Positions 9,408 to 18,099 of a stretch of 64,000 nucleotides of DNA are shown here, in pieces. The position numbers were made by a program, and so were the translations under genes. The stretch is from Mycolicibacterium grossiae (GTDB taxonomy: Bacteria; Actinomycetota; Actinomycetes; Mycobacteriales; Mycobacteriaceae). The stretch lies in the NCBI RefSeq assembly GCF_008329645.1, contig NZ_CP043474.1, forward strand, positions 3,410,001 through 3,474,000, given 5' to 3'. The first letter of the stretch is position 1. Each line of letters opens with the position of its first letter. A model generated the notes under the pieces. That model did not search any database. It was not told the DNA's origin and saw nothing but the letters and a program-made list of their open reading frames with translations.

Positions 9408-9797
9408 CTAGCGCCGCTCGAGCACCGCGAACGTCAGCGTCGCGCGCGCGGCCAACCGGTCGCGCGCCACGTCGCGGACGTCGACCGCGGTGACGATCAG
9501 GCGCCGCCCGGCCCGCACGACGGTCGCCTCCGCCCGCGCGGGCCCGTCCAGGATCGGCGCGAGGAAGTGCACGTTCATGTCGGCGGTGGTGACGTCGGAA
9601 CCCGCGACGTCGCCGGCCAACCGGCCCGCGGCGACGTCGATCAGCGTCGCGACCAGCCCGCCCTGCAGGGCACCGCGGATGTTCGTCAGGTCGGGCCGGT
9701 TGTCCATCTCGATGACGAGCCGCTCGTCACCCGGGGCCAACGAGGCCTCGACGTCGCGCATGCCCAACTTCGCCAGCAGGTGGCCTTCGACGCCCAT
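9408..9797 (-). CDS. PaaI-like hotdog-fold thioesterase
   Basis: The roughly 129-residue protein has the hotdog pattern of PaaI-type acyl-CoA thioesterases: a helix with GALQGGLVATLIDVAAG containing the acidic catalytic residue, then TTADMNVHFLAPI and a C-terminal strand. It probably hydrolyses an acyl-CoA ester; the substrate is unknown. A GTG at 9800 is in frame, but the ATG at 9797 lies exactly 6 bases from a -10 box TACCGT (9809-9804, minus strand), which favours a leaderless start there. It is divergent from map across 92 bp carrying a perfect inverted repeat. Confidence 0.85.
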   Translation of the reverse strand: MGVEGHLLAKLGMRDVEASLAPGDERLVIEMDNRPDLTNIRGALQGGLVATLIDVAAGRLAGDVAGSDVTTADMNVHFLAPILDGPARAEATVVRAGRRLIVTAVDVRDVARDRLAARATLTFAVLERR

Positions 9798-9804
9798 CAC
9801 CGCA

Positions 9805-9821
9805 CGGTAACATCATTACCG
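9805..9821. promoter_or_regulatory. Perfect inverted repeat over the thioesterase -10 box
   Basis: CGGTAA-CATCA-TTACCG is a perfect 6+5+6 palindrome overlapping the -10 box of the minus-strand thioesterase gene. It looks like a repressor operator. No regulator gene lies immediately beside it. Confidence 0.5.
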
Positions 9822-9889
9822 CTGGTCGCGACGCCGTCCCCGGCCGCGTGTGACGGCGGACCGGGGGCGCCGGCCATTACCCTGGAGGC

Positions 9890-10750
9890 ATGGCCGTCCG
9901 TACCGCCCTCCGTCCCGGCACCCTCGCCCCCCGACTGCCGGTGCCCAACTCCATCCCGCGGCCCGAGTACGCGTGGCAGCCCACGGTTCGGGAGGGCTCC
10001 GAGCCGTGGGTGCAGACCCCCGAGGTCATCGAGAAGATGCGCGTCGCCGGACGCATCGCGGCCGACGCCCTGGCCGAGGCGGGCAAGGCCGTCGCGCCGG
10101 GTGTCACCACCGACGCGCTCGACCGGATCGCCCACGAGTACATGGTCGACCACGGCGCCTACCCGTCGACCCTGGGCTACAAGGGCTTCCCGAAGTCGTG
10201 CTGCACGTCGCTCAACGAGGTCATTTGCCACGGCATCCCGGACTCGACGGTGATCGAGGACGGTGACATCGTCAACATCGACGTCACCGCCTACATCGAC
10301 GGCGTGCACGGCGACACCAACGCGACGTTCCTCGCGGGCGACGTGTCCGAAGAGCACCGCCTGCTCGTCGAGCGCACGCACGAGGCCACGATGCGGGCCA
10401 TCAAGGCCGTCAAGCCCGGCCGGGCGCTGTCGGTGGTGGGCCGGGTGATCGAGTCGTACGCGAACCGATTCGGCTACAACGTCGTTCGCGACTTCACCGG
10501 GCACGGCATCGGCACCACGTTCCACAACGGGCTCGTCGTCCTGCACTACGACCAGCCCGCGGTCGAGACCATCCTCGAACCCGGGATGACGTTCACCATC
10601 GAGCCGATGATCAATCTCGGCGCGCTCGACTACGAGATCTGGGACGACGGCTGGACCGTCGCGACCATCGACAAGAAGTGGACCGCGCAGTTCGAACACA
10701 CCCTGGTGGTCACCGAACAGGGCGCCGACGTCCTCACATTGCCGCGGTGA
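9890..10750 (+). CDS. mapB: Methionine aminopeptidase, type Ic
   Basis: The enzyme removes the initiator methionine from nascent proteins, using two divalent metals. The 286-residue protein has the roughly 40-residue N-terminal extension with proline-rich segments ([14 protein letters not shown]) typical of mycobacterial MetAP1c, then the pita-bread fold with ligand motifs [19 protein letters not shown] (two Asp), [10 protein letters not shown] (His), TIEPM (Glu) and QFEHTLVV (Glu). A -10 box TACCCT (9878-9883) ends 6 bases before the ATG, and those 6 bases contain GGAGG, so it could be read leaderless or with a ribosome site. The next gene overlaps by GTGA. Confidence 0.95.
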   Translation: MAVRTALRPGTLAPRLPVPNSIPRPEYAWQPTVREGSEPWVQTPEVIEKMRVAGRIAADALAEAGKAVAPGVTTDALDRIAHEYMVDHGAYPSTLGYKGFPKSCCTSLNEVICHGIPDSTVIEDGDIVNIDVTAYIDGVHGDTNATFLAGDVSEEHRLLVERTHEATMRAIKAVKPGRALSVVGRVIESYANRFGYNVVRDFTGHGIGTTFHNGLVVLHYDQPAVETILEPGMTFTIEPMINLGALDYEIWDDGWTVATIDKKWTAQFEHTLVVTEQGADVLTLPR

Positions 10751-11418
10751 CCGTGCTCCGGGTGCGCGTCCTGCCGGTGCTGGCGGTCCTGGCCGCCGTC
10801 GCCGCCGGCTGCGCGAACCCGGTGCAGGGCAGCGCAACCTGGCCCGGTGACCGGTTGCAGCGCGCGATCCTCACCGCCGCCGACTTCCCGCCCGGGGTCA
10901 CCTACGACCTCCTCGAGGACCAGTCCGACACCCCCGACGGCGCCGGCGGGCCGCCCCCGATGCTGTCGGAGCCGACGGGGTGCACCGACGGGCTCACCAA
11001 GGTCATCACCGCGTCGGCCGAACGCGGCCCCGGCAGCGCGCTGCGCTACCTCGTCGCCTACGACGGCGCGCGCATCCTCGTCACCGTGCTGTCCTGGCCG
11101 CTGGACCTCGACGGCCTGGCCGCCGAGGCCGCCCGGTGCGCAAGCTTCGAGGCCTTCTTCGACCCGTCGTCGGACGGCATCCCGATGACGACGACGCCGC
11201 TGGACCAGGGCCGGCCGGACGTCCTGGCGTACCGGCAGACGTTGCGGCTCGGCGGCGAGGAGAGCAGCGTCTACTACTGGTTCGCCAATGCCGGGCGCTC
11301 GGCGGTGTTCGCCGTCGCCTTCCCGACGCCGAACCCGGCCATCAGCGTCAAAGCCGCGTTGCCGCAAACCTTTCTGGAGTTGGCGGGACGACAGACCGAC
11401 CGGCTCGGAACACGCTGA
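10747..11418 (+). CDS. Putative lipoprotein of unknown function
   Basis: The GTG at 10747 overlaps the map stop (GTGA) and gives a 223-residue protein with a short lipoprotein signal: hydrophobic [15 protein letters not shown] with a plausible lipidated cysteine at position 20. The mature part begins [20 protein letters not shown], and a segment [16 protein letters not shown] recalls other mycobacterial lipoproteins of the Lpp/Lpq groups, but I do not recognise a defined domain. Three further cysteines lie in the mature part. Translational coupling to map is clear; the role is unknown. Confidence 0.75.
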   Translation: MTVLRVRVLPVLAVLAAVAAGCANPVQGSATWPGDRLQRAILTAADFPPGVTYDLLEDQSDTPDGAGGPPPMLSEPTGCTDGLTKVITASAERGPGSALRYLVAYDGARILVTVLSWPLDLDGLAAEAARCASFEAFFDPSSDGIPMTTTPLDQGRPDVLAYRQTLRLGGEESSVYYWFANAGRSAVFAVAFPTPNPAISVKAALPQTFLELAGRQTDRLGTR

Positions 11419-11482
11419 GCGTCGCCTGTGAGAGCGTTCGAAACCCGCTCCGCACACCCGGGAATCCCTGTAGCGTGGCCGA

Positions 11483-12046
11483 ATGCCATCGACCGTTCTC
11501 ACCGTTGACGGGTTCGCCGCGACCGTCGACGTCTCCGGACCCGAACAGGGGTCGGTCGTCGTGCTCCTCGGCGCGGCGCAGCTCGGTCCGGCGGCCTACG
11601 AGGGGGTGTGCCAGCGGCTGCACACCGCGTCGCTCAAGACGGTCGTCATCGCCCCCGACCCCGAGCTGTCCGCGAAGAACGTCATCGGCATCCTCGACGC
11701 CCTCGGGGTGCGCTGGGCGCTGCTCGTTGGCGACCGGGTCGGCGGGGAACTCGCCTGGGAGCTGGCCGCCACGCGGCTCGACCGGTTCATCGGGCTGGTC
11801 GTCATCGACCGCGGACATCCGTGCGTGGGCGATCAGGCCGGCATCGTGCGCGACGCCGACTGCCCGCCGGTGGAGGTGAACACGACGGCGTTGGTCAGCT
11901 CACCCGCCGCCCGCGCGGTGGCGCGCGCCAGCCAGCGCTACGTCTACGGCGACTACCGCGTGGTCGAGCTGCTGGGCCGCCGCAACGCCGCCGAGTCGAC
12001 CGCGCAGCTGGCCGCCGAGATCGTGATGCGCACCAGCACCTGGTGA
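11483..12046 (+). CDS. Alpha/beta-hydrolase-like protein lacking the nucleophile
   Basis: The 187-residue protein reads like the first two thirds of an alpha/beta-hydrolase: VVVLLGAAQLGP at the oxyanion strand, then LGVRWALLVGDRVGGELA where the nucleophile elbow G-x-S-x-G should be. There the serine is replaced by arginine (G-D-R-V-G). The cap and the histidine region are short. It is therefore probably not a classical hydrolase and may be a binding or regulatory protein. The ATG at 11483 follows TAGCGT (11471-11476) by 6 bases, a leaderless pattern. Confidence 0.7.
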   Translation: MPSTVLTVDGFAATVDVSGPEQGSVVVLLGAAQLGPAAYEGVCQRLHTASLKTVVIAPDPELSAKNVIGILDALGVRWALLVGDRVGGELAWELAATRLDRFIGLVVIDRGHPCVGDQAGIVRDADCPPVEVNTTALVSSPAARAVARASQRYVYGDYRVVELLGRRNAAESTAQLAAEIVMRTSTW

Positions 12047-12073
12047 CGCCGGGTCGCACGCGGCGACCCGGCG
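12047..12073. terminator. Hairpin between convergent genes
   Basis: A perfect 11-bp stem (12047-12057 with 12063-12073) and 5-base loop fill the 33-bp gap between the hydrolase-like gene and the permease gene on the other strand. It can serve both transcripts. Confidence 0.65.
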
Positions 12074-12079
12074 CGTCCA

Positions 12080-13660
12080 TCAGGGCGTGTCCAGCACCAC
12101 CTGATCGCCGGTGGCCGTGACCTCGACCTGCTTGATCGGCCCGGTGAACCACTTCTTCACCGACAGGTGCCAGTACAGGTACAACAGGATCAGCACGGCG
12201 CCGACGAGCAGCGGGGTGTAGTTCACGTACTTCCACTCGAAGCCGGGGTCCCACGGCGCCCCGAGGTTCGACGTCGGCCACAGCGCGATGAACGACGTCA
12301 CCAGGATCTCGATCAGTGCCACGGGGGCCATCCACCGGTGGTGACCGCGCAGGTTCCACTTGCCCACGGGGAAGGCGTCACCGGCCTTCCACCGGTAGTA
12401 GATCGGCACGGCGAAGCACAGGTACAGCCCGACGACGCCGATCGACACCACCGCGAAGAACGCCACCGGGACCGGTGCGCCGTTGATGTCGACCTCGACC
12501 AGGGCGGGCAGCGTGATGAGCGCGGCGAGCACCGCGGTGACCACGACGCCGTTGGCGGGGATCTTGTGCTTGCTGACCTTCGACCACAGCTGGTGGCCGG
12601 GGACCGCGCGGTCGCGGCTGAAGGCGAACAGCATGCGCGAGGCACTGGTCTGGCAGGCGGTGGCGCAGAAGAACTGACCGGCCGTCGAGATCAGCAGCAC
12701 GATGCCCATCCACTGGGTGTCCAGCGCCTGGCCGAAGATGACGGCGACGGCGCCGCCGCCCGCGGTGACCTCGTCGACGTCCTGCACGGCGAACAGGAAC
12801 GACAGCAGCAGGATCCAGCCACCGATCGCGGAGTAGAAGATCGACCGCCAGATGCCCTTGGCCGCACCGTCGGCCGCGCTCTTGGTCTCCTCGGACAGAT
12901 GCGCCGAGGCGTCGTAGCCGGTGATTGTGTACTGGGTGAGGATCGCCGAGATCGGCAGCACGAAGAACAGGAAGCCGATGCCGGAGGTGGAGCCCCCGAA
13001 GAACCCGGTGTTGTTCACGGTCGTCGCGAAGACCTCGTGCAGGCTCGCGTGCTGCTCGGGCAGCAGCCAGAGGATGGCGATCACGGCGACCGCGCCCGCG
13101 ACGTGCCACCACACCGAGACGTTGTTGATGACGGCGAGCAGGTGCGACGAGAAGATGTTGATGACCGCGGAGATCGCCAGGATGACGACGAACAGCAGGA
13201 ACGTCCGCTTCAGGCTGTACCCCGCGAGCCAGGTCTCGCTGAACGTGCCCAGCGTCAGGTCGAGGAACGTCGCGCAGCCGTAGGAGACCGAGGCGAGGAT
13301 GGCGATCAGACCGATGAGGTTGAGCCAGCCGGTGTAGAACCCGGCCTTGACGCCGCCGAGTTTCGCTGCCCACCAGTAGATTCCGCCGGACGTCGGGTAG
13401 GCCGAGACCAACTCGGACATGCACAGGCCGATGACCAGGATGAACACCGAGATGATCGGCCATCCCCAGGCGATCGCCGCGGGGCCGCCGTTGTTCCAGC
13501 CGAGGCCGAACGACGTGAAGCAGCCCGCCAGGATGGAGATGATCGAGAACGAGATGGCGAAGTTGGAGAAACTCGACCACGTCCGGTTGAGTTCCTGGGT
13601 GTACCCCAGCGAGGCCAGGTGCTTCTCGTCCTCGTCCAGGATCTCGTGACCCTCTGGCAC
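12080..13660 (-). CDS. APC-superfamily amino acid/amine permease
   Basis: The 526-residue membrane protein has about twelve predicted helices and the APC signature region at its N-terminus (TWSSFSNFAISFSIISILAG, then PTSGGIYWWAA), most like the ACT/GABA-choline permease branch. It should import an amino acid or amine by cation symport. It is divergent from glnA4, amidotransferase, aldC and an SDR, the same company kept by the putrescine permease PuuP, so the substrate may be an amine that the cluster glutamylates; this is inferred. The GTG start at 13660 has AGAGGAGA upstream on the minus strand. Confidence 0.85.
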   Translation of the reverse strand: MPEGHEILDEDEKHLASLGYTQELNRTWSSFSNFAISFSIISILAGCFTSFGLGWNNGGPAAIAWGWPIISVFILVIGLCMSELVSAYPTSGGIYWWAAKLGGVKAGFYTGWLNLIGLIAILASVSYGCATFLDLTLGTFSETWLAGYSLKRTFLLFVVILAISAVINIFSSHLLAVINNVSVWWHVAGAVAVIAILWLLPEQHASLHEVFATTVNNTGFFGGSTSGIGFLFFVLPISAILTQYTITGYDASAHLSEETKSAADGAAKGIWRSIFYSAIGGWILLLSFLFAVQDVDEVTAGGGAVAVIFGQALDTQWMGIVLLISTAGQFFCATACQTSASRMLFAFSRDRAVPGHQLWSKVSKHKIPANGVVVTAVLAALITLPALVEVDINGAPVPVAFFAVVSIGVVGLYLCFAVPIYYRWKAGDAFPVGKWNLRGHHRWMAPVALIEILVTSFIALWPTSNLGAPWDPGFEWKYVNYTPLLVGAVLILLYLYWHLSVKKWFTGPIKQVEVTATGDQVVLDTP

Positions 13661-13756
13661 GGTGGTTCTCCTCTACGGCAGCTGGGCCCGCCGCGGCGCG
13701 GCGTACCTTCGGGAGGATATGACCGCATTGGTCGGCTGTCCTACCTTTGGCGGTGA

Positions 13757-13791
13757 CAGTTGTGTAAAACTGCTCCCGGTCGGCCGGGAGC
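13757..13791. promoter_or_regulatory. Two palindromes in the permease/glnA4 divergent promoter region
   Basis: CAGTT-N6-AACTG (13757-13772) is followed by an 8-bp perfect palindrome with a 4-base loop, GCTCCCGG-TCGG-CCGGGAGC (13772-13791). Both lie in the 180-bp gap between the permease and glnA4. The GntR-type regulator encoded at the end of the glnA4 operon is the obvious candidate binder. The second element could instead be an RNA hairpin in the glnA4 leader. Confidence 0.4.
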
Positions 13792-13840
13792 GTTCTCGCC
13801 CAATGGTTGACTTTCCGACATGTCCGACAGGGGAGAGCCC

Positions 13841-15217
13841 GTGACGACCGACAGCAACCGACCCGGCATGCTGACCCTCCAGGAGCTGGAGCGGCTCGTC
13901 GCCGCCGGCGACGTGGACACCGTGGTGGTGGCCTTCGCCGACATGCAGGGCCGGCTGACCGGCAAGCGCATCTCGGCCCGGCTCTTCGTCGACGACGTCG
14001 CCGCGCACGGCGCCGAGTGCTGCAACTACCTGCTGGCCGTCGACGTCGACAACAACACCGTCGACGGGTACGCCATCTCCAGCTGGGAGACCGGCTACGG
14101 CGACATGGTGATGACGCCGGACTTCGACACCCTGCGGTTGCTGCCCTGGCTGCCCGGCACCGCGCTGGTGATGGCCGACCTGTCCTGGACCGACGGGCGC
14201 GTCGTCGCCCAGGCGCCGCGGAGCATCCTCGGGCGCCAGCTCGACCGGCTGACGGAGATGGGCCTGGTGCCGCACGCCGCCACCGAACTCGAGTTCATGG
14301 TGTTCGACGACACCTACCGCGCGGCGTGGGCCGCCGGCTACCGCGGGCTGACGCCGGCGACGGACTACAACATCGACTACGCGATGCTGGCCTCCACCCG
14401 CATGGAGCCGCTGCTGCGCGACATCCGGCTCGGCATGGAGGGCGCCGGGATGTACTGCGAGGGCGTCAAGGGCGAGTGCAACCTGGGCCAGCAGGAAATC
14501 GGCTTCCGCTACGACCACGCGCTGGTCACGTGCGACAACCACACCATCTACAAGAACGGCGCCAAGGAGATCGCCGACCAGCACGGCAAGAGCCTCACGT
14601 TCATGGCGAAGTTCGACGAGCGCGAGGGCAACAGCTGCCACATCCACATCTCGCTGCGCGGGGCGGACGGTGCCGCGGTGTTCGCCGACGACGCCGACGA
14701 ATTCGGCATGTCGTCGATGTTCCGCAGCTTCGTCGCGGGCCAACTGGCGACGCTGCGCGAGCTGACGTTGTTCTACGCCCCGAACATCAACTCCTACAAG
14801 CGCTTCGTCGACGGCAGCTTCGCGCCCACCGCGGTGGCGTGGGGCCTGGACAACCGCACCTGCGCACTGCGGGTGGTCGGTCACGGGCAGGGGATGCGGA
14901 TGGAGTGCCGCGCGCCGGGTGGCGACGTCAACCAGTACCTGGCGACCGCGGCGCTCATCGCCGGCGGCCTGCACGGCATCGAGCAGGGTCTCGAACTGCC
15001 GGAGCCGTGCCGCGGCAACGCGTATTCCGCCGGCGCGGAACGCCTTCCGACGACGCTGACCGAGGCGGCGCGGCTGTTCGACGAGTCCGCGGTGGCACGG
15101 GCGGCGTTCGGCGACGACGTCGTCGACCACTACCTCAACAACGCCCACGTCGAACTCACCGCCTTCAACGCGGCGGTCACCGACTGGGAGCGGGTGCGCG
15201 GCTTTGAGCGGCTCTGA
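13841..15217 (+). CDS. glnA4: Glutamine synthetase-like gamma-glutamyl-amine ligase GlnA4
   Basis: GlnA4 belongs to the glutamine synthetase fold but to the branch that joins glutamate to amines with ATP rather than to ammonia (PuuA and the Streptomyces gamma-glutamylethanolamide and gamma-glutamylpolyamine synthetases). The protein of about 458 residues has the N-terminal beta-grasp region (AFADMQGRLTGKRI), ATEEFM-type metal Glu segment ATELEFMVF, KGECNLGQQEIGF, the HIHISLRG stretch and NSYKRF/NRTCALRVVG at the nucleotide site. The GTG at 13841 has GGGGAGAG just upstream and gives the length of M. tuberculosis GlnA4; an ATG at 13820 is an alternative. It overlaps the next gene by 14 bases. 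Confidence 0.9.
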   Translation: MTTDSNRPGMLTLQELERLVAAGDVDTVVVAFADMQGRLTGKRISARLFVDDVAAHGAECCNYLLAVDVDNNTVDGYAISSWETGYGDMVMTPDFDTLRLLPWLPGTALVMADLSWTDGRVVAQAPRSILGRQLDRLTEMGLVPHAATELEFMVFDDTYRAAWAAGYRGLTPATDYNIDYAMLASTRMEPLLRDIRLGMEGAGMYCEGVKGECNLGQQEIGFRYDHALVTCDNHTIYKNGAKEIADQHGKSLTFMAKFDEREGNSCHIHISLRGADGAAVFADDADEFGMSSMFRSFVAGQLATLRELTLFYAPNINSYKRFVDGSFAPTAVAWGLDNRTCALRVVGHGQGMRMECRAPGGDVNQYLATAALIAGGLHGIEQGLELPEPCRGNAYSAGAERLPTTLTEAARLFDESAVARAAFGDDVVDHYLNNAHVELTAFNAAVTDWERVRGFERL

Positions 15218-15953
15218 GTCGATCCGGCCGGTCATCGGCCTCACCACCTATCTGCAGCGCGCGCAGACCGGCGTGTGGGACGTCACCGCGAGCTTCCTGC
15301 CCGGCATCTACGTCGAGGGCGTCACGCTGGCCGGCGGAATCGCCACCCTGCTCCCGCCGCAGCCGGTCGACCAGGTGATCGTCGACCGCGTGCTGGACAC
15401 ACTCGACGGCTTGGTGATCACGGGTGGCAAGGACGTCGATCCGGCCGCCTACGGGCACCGGCCGCACCCCAGCACCGACGAACCGGCCCGCGACCGCGAC
15501 GCGTGGGAGTTCGCGCTGCTGCGGGGGGCGCTCGCGCGACGGCTGCCCGTGCTCGGGATCTGCCGCGGCGCGCAGGTGCTCAACGTCGCGCTGGGTGGCA
15601 CGCTGCACCAGCATCTGCCCGACGTCGTCGGGCACACCCGTCACCAGGCCGGCAACGCCGTGTTCACGACCTCGTCGGTGCGCACCGTCCCGGGGACCCG
15701 CCTCGCCGCGCTGATCGGCGAGTCGTCCGAGGCGCAGTGCTACCACCACCAGGCCATCGACCGGCTCGGTGACGGGCTGCTCGTCTCGGCCCGCGATGCC
15801 GTCGACGGCGTCGTCGAGGCCGTCGAACTCGATTCCGCCCGACACCCCTGGGTGCTCGGCGTGCAGTGGCACCCCGAGGAGCGTCTCGACGACCTGCGGC
15901 TGTTCGCCGGCGTGGTCGAGGCCGCCCGCGCCCACGCAGGAGAAAGGATCTGA
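15204..15953 (+). CDS. Class I glutamine amidotransferase-like gamma-glutamyl hydrolase (PuuD type)
   Basis: The 249-residue protein belongs to peptidase family C26. It has the nucleophile elbow GICRGAQ (Cys120) and the QWHPEE motif supplying His223 and Glu225. Family members such as PuuD release glutamate from gamma-glutamyl compounds. Its place between glnA4 and aldC fits removal of the glutamyl group at the end of a glutamylated-amine route. The likely start is a TTG at 15204 inside the glnA4 end; no better start precedes VIGLTTYLQ. Its stop overlaps the aldC ATG (TGATG). Confidence 0.88.
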   Translation: MSGSESIRPVIGLTTYLQRAQTGVWDVTASFLPGIYVEGVTLAGGIATLLPPQPVDQVIVDRVLDTLDGLVITGGKDVDPAAYGHRPHPSTDEPARDRDAWEFALLRGALARRLPVLGICRGAQVLNVALGGTLHQHLPDVVGHTRHQAGNAVFTTSSVRTVPGTRLAALIGESSEAQCYHHQAIDRLGDGLLVSARDAVDGVVEAVELDSARHPWVLGVQWHPEERLDDLRLFAGVVEAARAHAGERI

Positions 15954-17317
15954 TGAGTTCCGCCACGCTGATCAACCCGGCGACCGAGGAGGTGCTGCGC
16001 ACCGTCGACCTGCTCGACGTCGACGCCGTCGACGACGCCGTCGCACGGGCGAAGGCGGCCCAGAAGCGGTGGGCCGCACTGGCGCCCGCGGAGCGCGCGG
16101 CCGGGCTGCGGGCGTTCGCCGCCATCGTCGACAGTCACGTCGGCGAACTCGCCGCGCTCGAGGTCGCCAACTCCGGCCATCCGATCGGCAACGCCGAGTG
16201 GGAGGCCGGCCACGTCCGCGACGTGCTGCAGTACTACGCGGCGAGCCCGGAACGGCTGATCGGCAAGCAGATTCCCGTCGCCGGCGGGCTCGACGTGACG
16301 TTCCACGAGCCGCTCGGCGTCGTCGGCGTCATCACGCCGTGGAACTTCCCGATGACGATCGCGGCATGGGGCTTCGCGCCGGCCCTGGCCGCGGGCAACG
16401 CCGTCGTCCTCAAGCCCGCGGAGTGGACGCCGCTCACCAGCGTCCGGCTCGCGGCACTCGCCGCCGAGGCGGGCCTCGACCCGGACCTGTTCCAGGTACT
16501 CCCCGGCCGCGGCTCGGTGGTCGGCGAGCGCTTCGTCACCCACCCGGACGTCCGCAAGGTCGTGTTCACCGGGTCGACGGCCGTCGGCACGCGGGTCATG
16601 GCGGGCGCCGCCGCACGGGTCAAGCGCGTCACGCTGGAACTCGGCGGCAAGAGCGCCAACATCGTGTTCGACGACTGCGACCTCGAACGCGCGGCCGCGA
16701 CCGCACCCTACGGCGTCTTCGACAACGCCGGTCAGGACTGCTGCGCGCGCAGCCGGATCCTGGTGCAGCGCACCGTCTACGACCGCTTCATGGAACTGCT
16801 GGAACCCGCGGTTCGGGGCGTCGTGGTCGGCGACCCGAACGATCGTGGCACCGAGATGGGCCCGCTGGTGGCCAAGCCGCACTGGGAGTCGGTCCGCTCC
16901 TTCGTGCCCGACGACGCGCCGGTCGCGTTCCGCGGCACGGCCCCGGGCGGGCCCGGGTTCTGGTTCCCGCCCACGGTGCTCACCCCGCAGCGCAGCGACC
17001 GCACCGTCACCGAGGAGATCTTCGGCCCCGTCGTCACGGTGCTGCCGTTCGACGACGAAGCCGACGCCATCGCGCTGGCCAACGACACCCCGTACGGCCT
17101 GTCCGGGTCCATCTGGACGGAGAACCTGTCCCGCGCGGTGCGGGTGTCGCGGGCCGTCGAGGCCGGAAACTTGAGCGTCAACTCGCACTCCTCGGTGCGC
17201 TACACGACCCCGTTCGGTGGCTTCAAACAGTCCGGCCTCGGCCGCGAACTCGGCCCCGACGCCCCCGAACACTTCACCGAGACCAAGAACGTCTTCTTCC
17301 AGATCGGAGAGAGCTAG
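15953..17317 (+). CDS. aldC: NAD(P)-dependent aldehyde dehydrogenase AldC
   Basis: The 454-residue ALDH-superfamily enzyme should oxidise an aldehyde to the acid. It shows the coenzyme-site segment TPWNFPMTIAAWG, FTGSTAVGTRV, the general base in LELGGKSAN (Glu229) and the catalytic cysteine in NAGQDCCARSR (Cys263). Orthologue of Rv2858c by position. In the glutamylation model its substrate is a gamma-glutamyl aminoaldehyde, like PuuC. The ATG at 15953 overlaps the preceding stop, with AGGAGAAAGGA upstream. Confidence 0.93.
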   Translation: MSSATLINPATEEVLRTVDLLDVDAVDDAVARAKAAQKRWAALAPAERAAGLRAFAAIVDSHVGELAALEVANSGHPIGNAEWEAGHVRDVLQYYAASPERLIGKQIPVAGGLDVTFHEPLGVVGVITPWNFPMTIAAWGFAPALAAGNAVVLKPAEWTPLTSVRLAALAAEAGLDPDLFQVLPGRGSVVGERFVTHPDVRKVVFTGSTAVGTRVMAGAAARVKRVTLELGGKSANIVFDDCDLERAAATAPYGVFDNAGQDCCARSRILVQRTVYDRFMELLEPAVRGVVVGDPNDRGTEMGPLVAKPHWESVRSFVPDDAPVAFRGTAPGGPGFWFPPTVLTPQRSDRTVTEEIFGPVVTVLPFDDEADAIALANDTPYGLSGSIWTENLSRAVRVSRAVEAGNLSVNSHSSVRYTTPFGGFKQSGLGRELGPDAPEHFTETKNVFFQIGES

Positions 17318-17319
17318 GC

Positions 17320-18093
17320 ATGGATCTGACCCAGCGGCTGGCGGGCAAGGTCGCCGTCATCACCGGCGGCGCGAGCGGCATCGGGCTGGCCACGGCCAAG
17401 CGGATGAAGGCCGAGGGCGCCACGATCGTCATCGGCGACATCGACCCGAAGACCGGCAAGACCGTCGCCGACGATCTCGGCGGCACCTTCGTCGCCGTGG
17501 ACGTCTCGGACCAGGTGGCCGTCGATCACCTCTTCGACACCGCGGCCGAGGAGTACGGCTCGGTCGACATCGCCTTCAACAACGCCGGCATCAGCCCGCC
17601 CGAGGACGACCTCATCGAGAACACCGGCGTCGACGCCTGGGACCGGGTGCAGGACATCAATCTCAAGTCGGTGTTCTTCTGCTGCAAGGCCGCACTGCGC
17701 CACATGGTCCCGGCGCAGAAGGGATCGATCGTCAACACCGCGTCGTTCGTCGCGGTGATGGGTTCGGCGACCTCGCAGATCTCCTACACCGCCTCCAAGG
17801 GCGGCGTGCTGGCGATGTCGCGCGAACTCGGCGTCCAGTACGCCCGGCAGGGCATCCGGGTCAACGCGCTGTGCCCCGGCCCGGTCAACACCCCGTTGCT
17901 GCAGGAGCTGTTCGCCAAGGATCCCGAACGCGCCGCGCGTCGGCTGGTGCACGTGCCGGTCGGCCGGTTCGCCGAGCCCGAGGAACTCGCGGCGGCGGTG
18001 GCGTTCCTGGCGTCGGACGACGCGTCGTTCATCACCGCGTCGAGCTTCCTGGTCGACGGCGGCATCAGCGGCCACTACGTGACGCCGCTGTAG
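17320..18093 (+). CDS. Short-chain dehydrogenase/reductase
   Basis: The 257-residue classical SDR has the cofactor motif TGGASGIG (about 15-22), an acidic residue after the second strand (GDIDPKTG) favouring NAD(H), NNAGISPP, the catalytic YTASK (Tyr156, Lys160) and PGPVNTPLL. It follows aldC after two bases. In an amine pathway of the Puu type an oxidase would deaminate the glutamylated amine, but none is present; an SDR would fit better if the substrate were an amino alcohol such as ethanolamine, with the alcohol oxidised first. That reading is inference. Confidence 0.9.
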   Translation: MDLTQRLAGKVAVITGGASGIGLATAKRMKAEGATIVIGDIDPKTGKTVADDLGGTFVAVDVSDQVAVDHLFDTAAEEYGSVDIAFNNAGISPPEDDLIENTGVDAWDRVQDINLKSVFFCCKAALRHMVPAQKGSIVNTASFVAVMGSATSQISYTASKGGVLAMSRELGVQYARQGIRVNALCPGPVNTPLLQELFAKDPERAARRLVHVPVGRFAEPEELAAAVAFLASDDASFITASSFLVDGGISGHYVTPL

Positions 18094-18099
18094 CAGCCC

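Noticed and set aside
15769-17319. N-terminal extension of the SDR at 17320 by more than 500 residues
   Set aside because: The frame is open through aldC by GC bias, but the SDR cofactor motif begins directly after the ATG at 17320.
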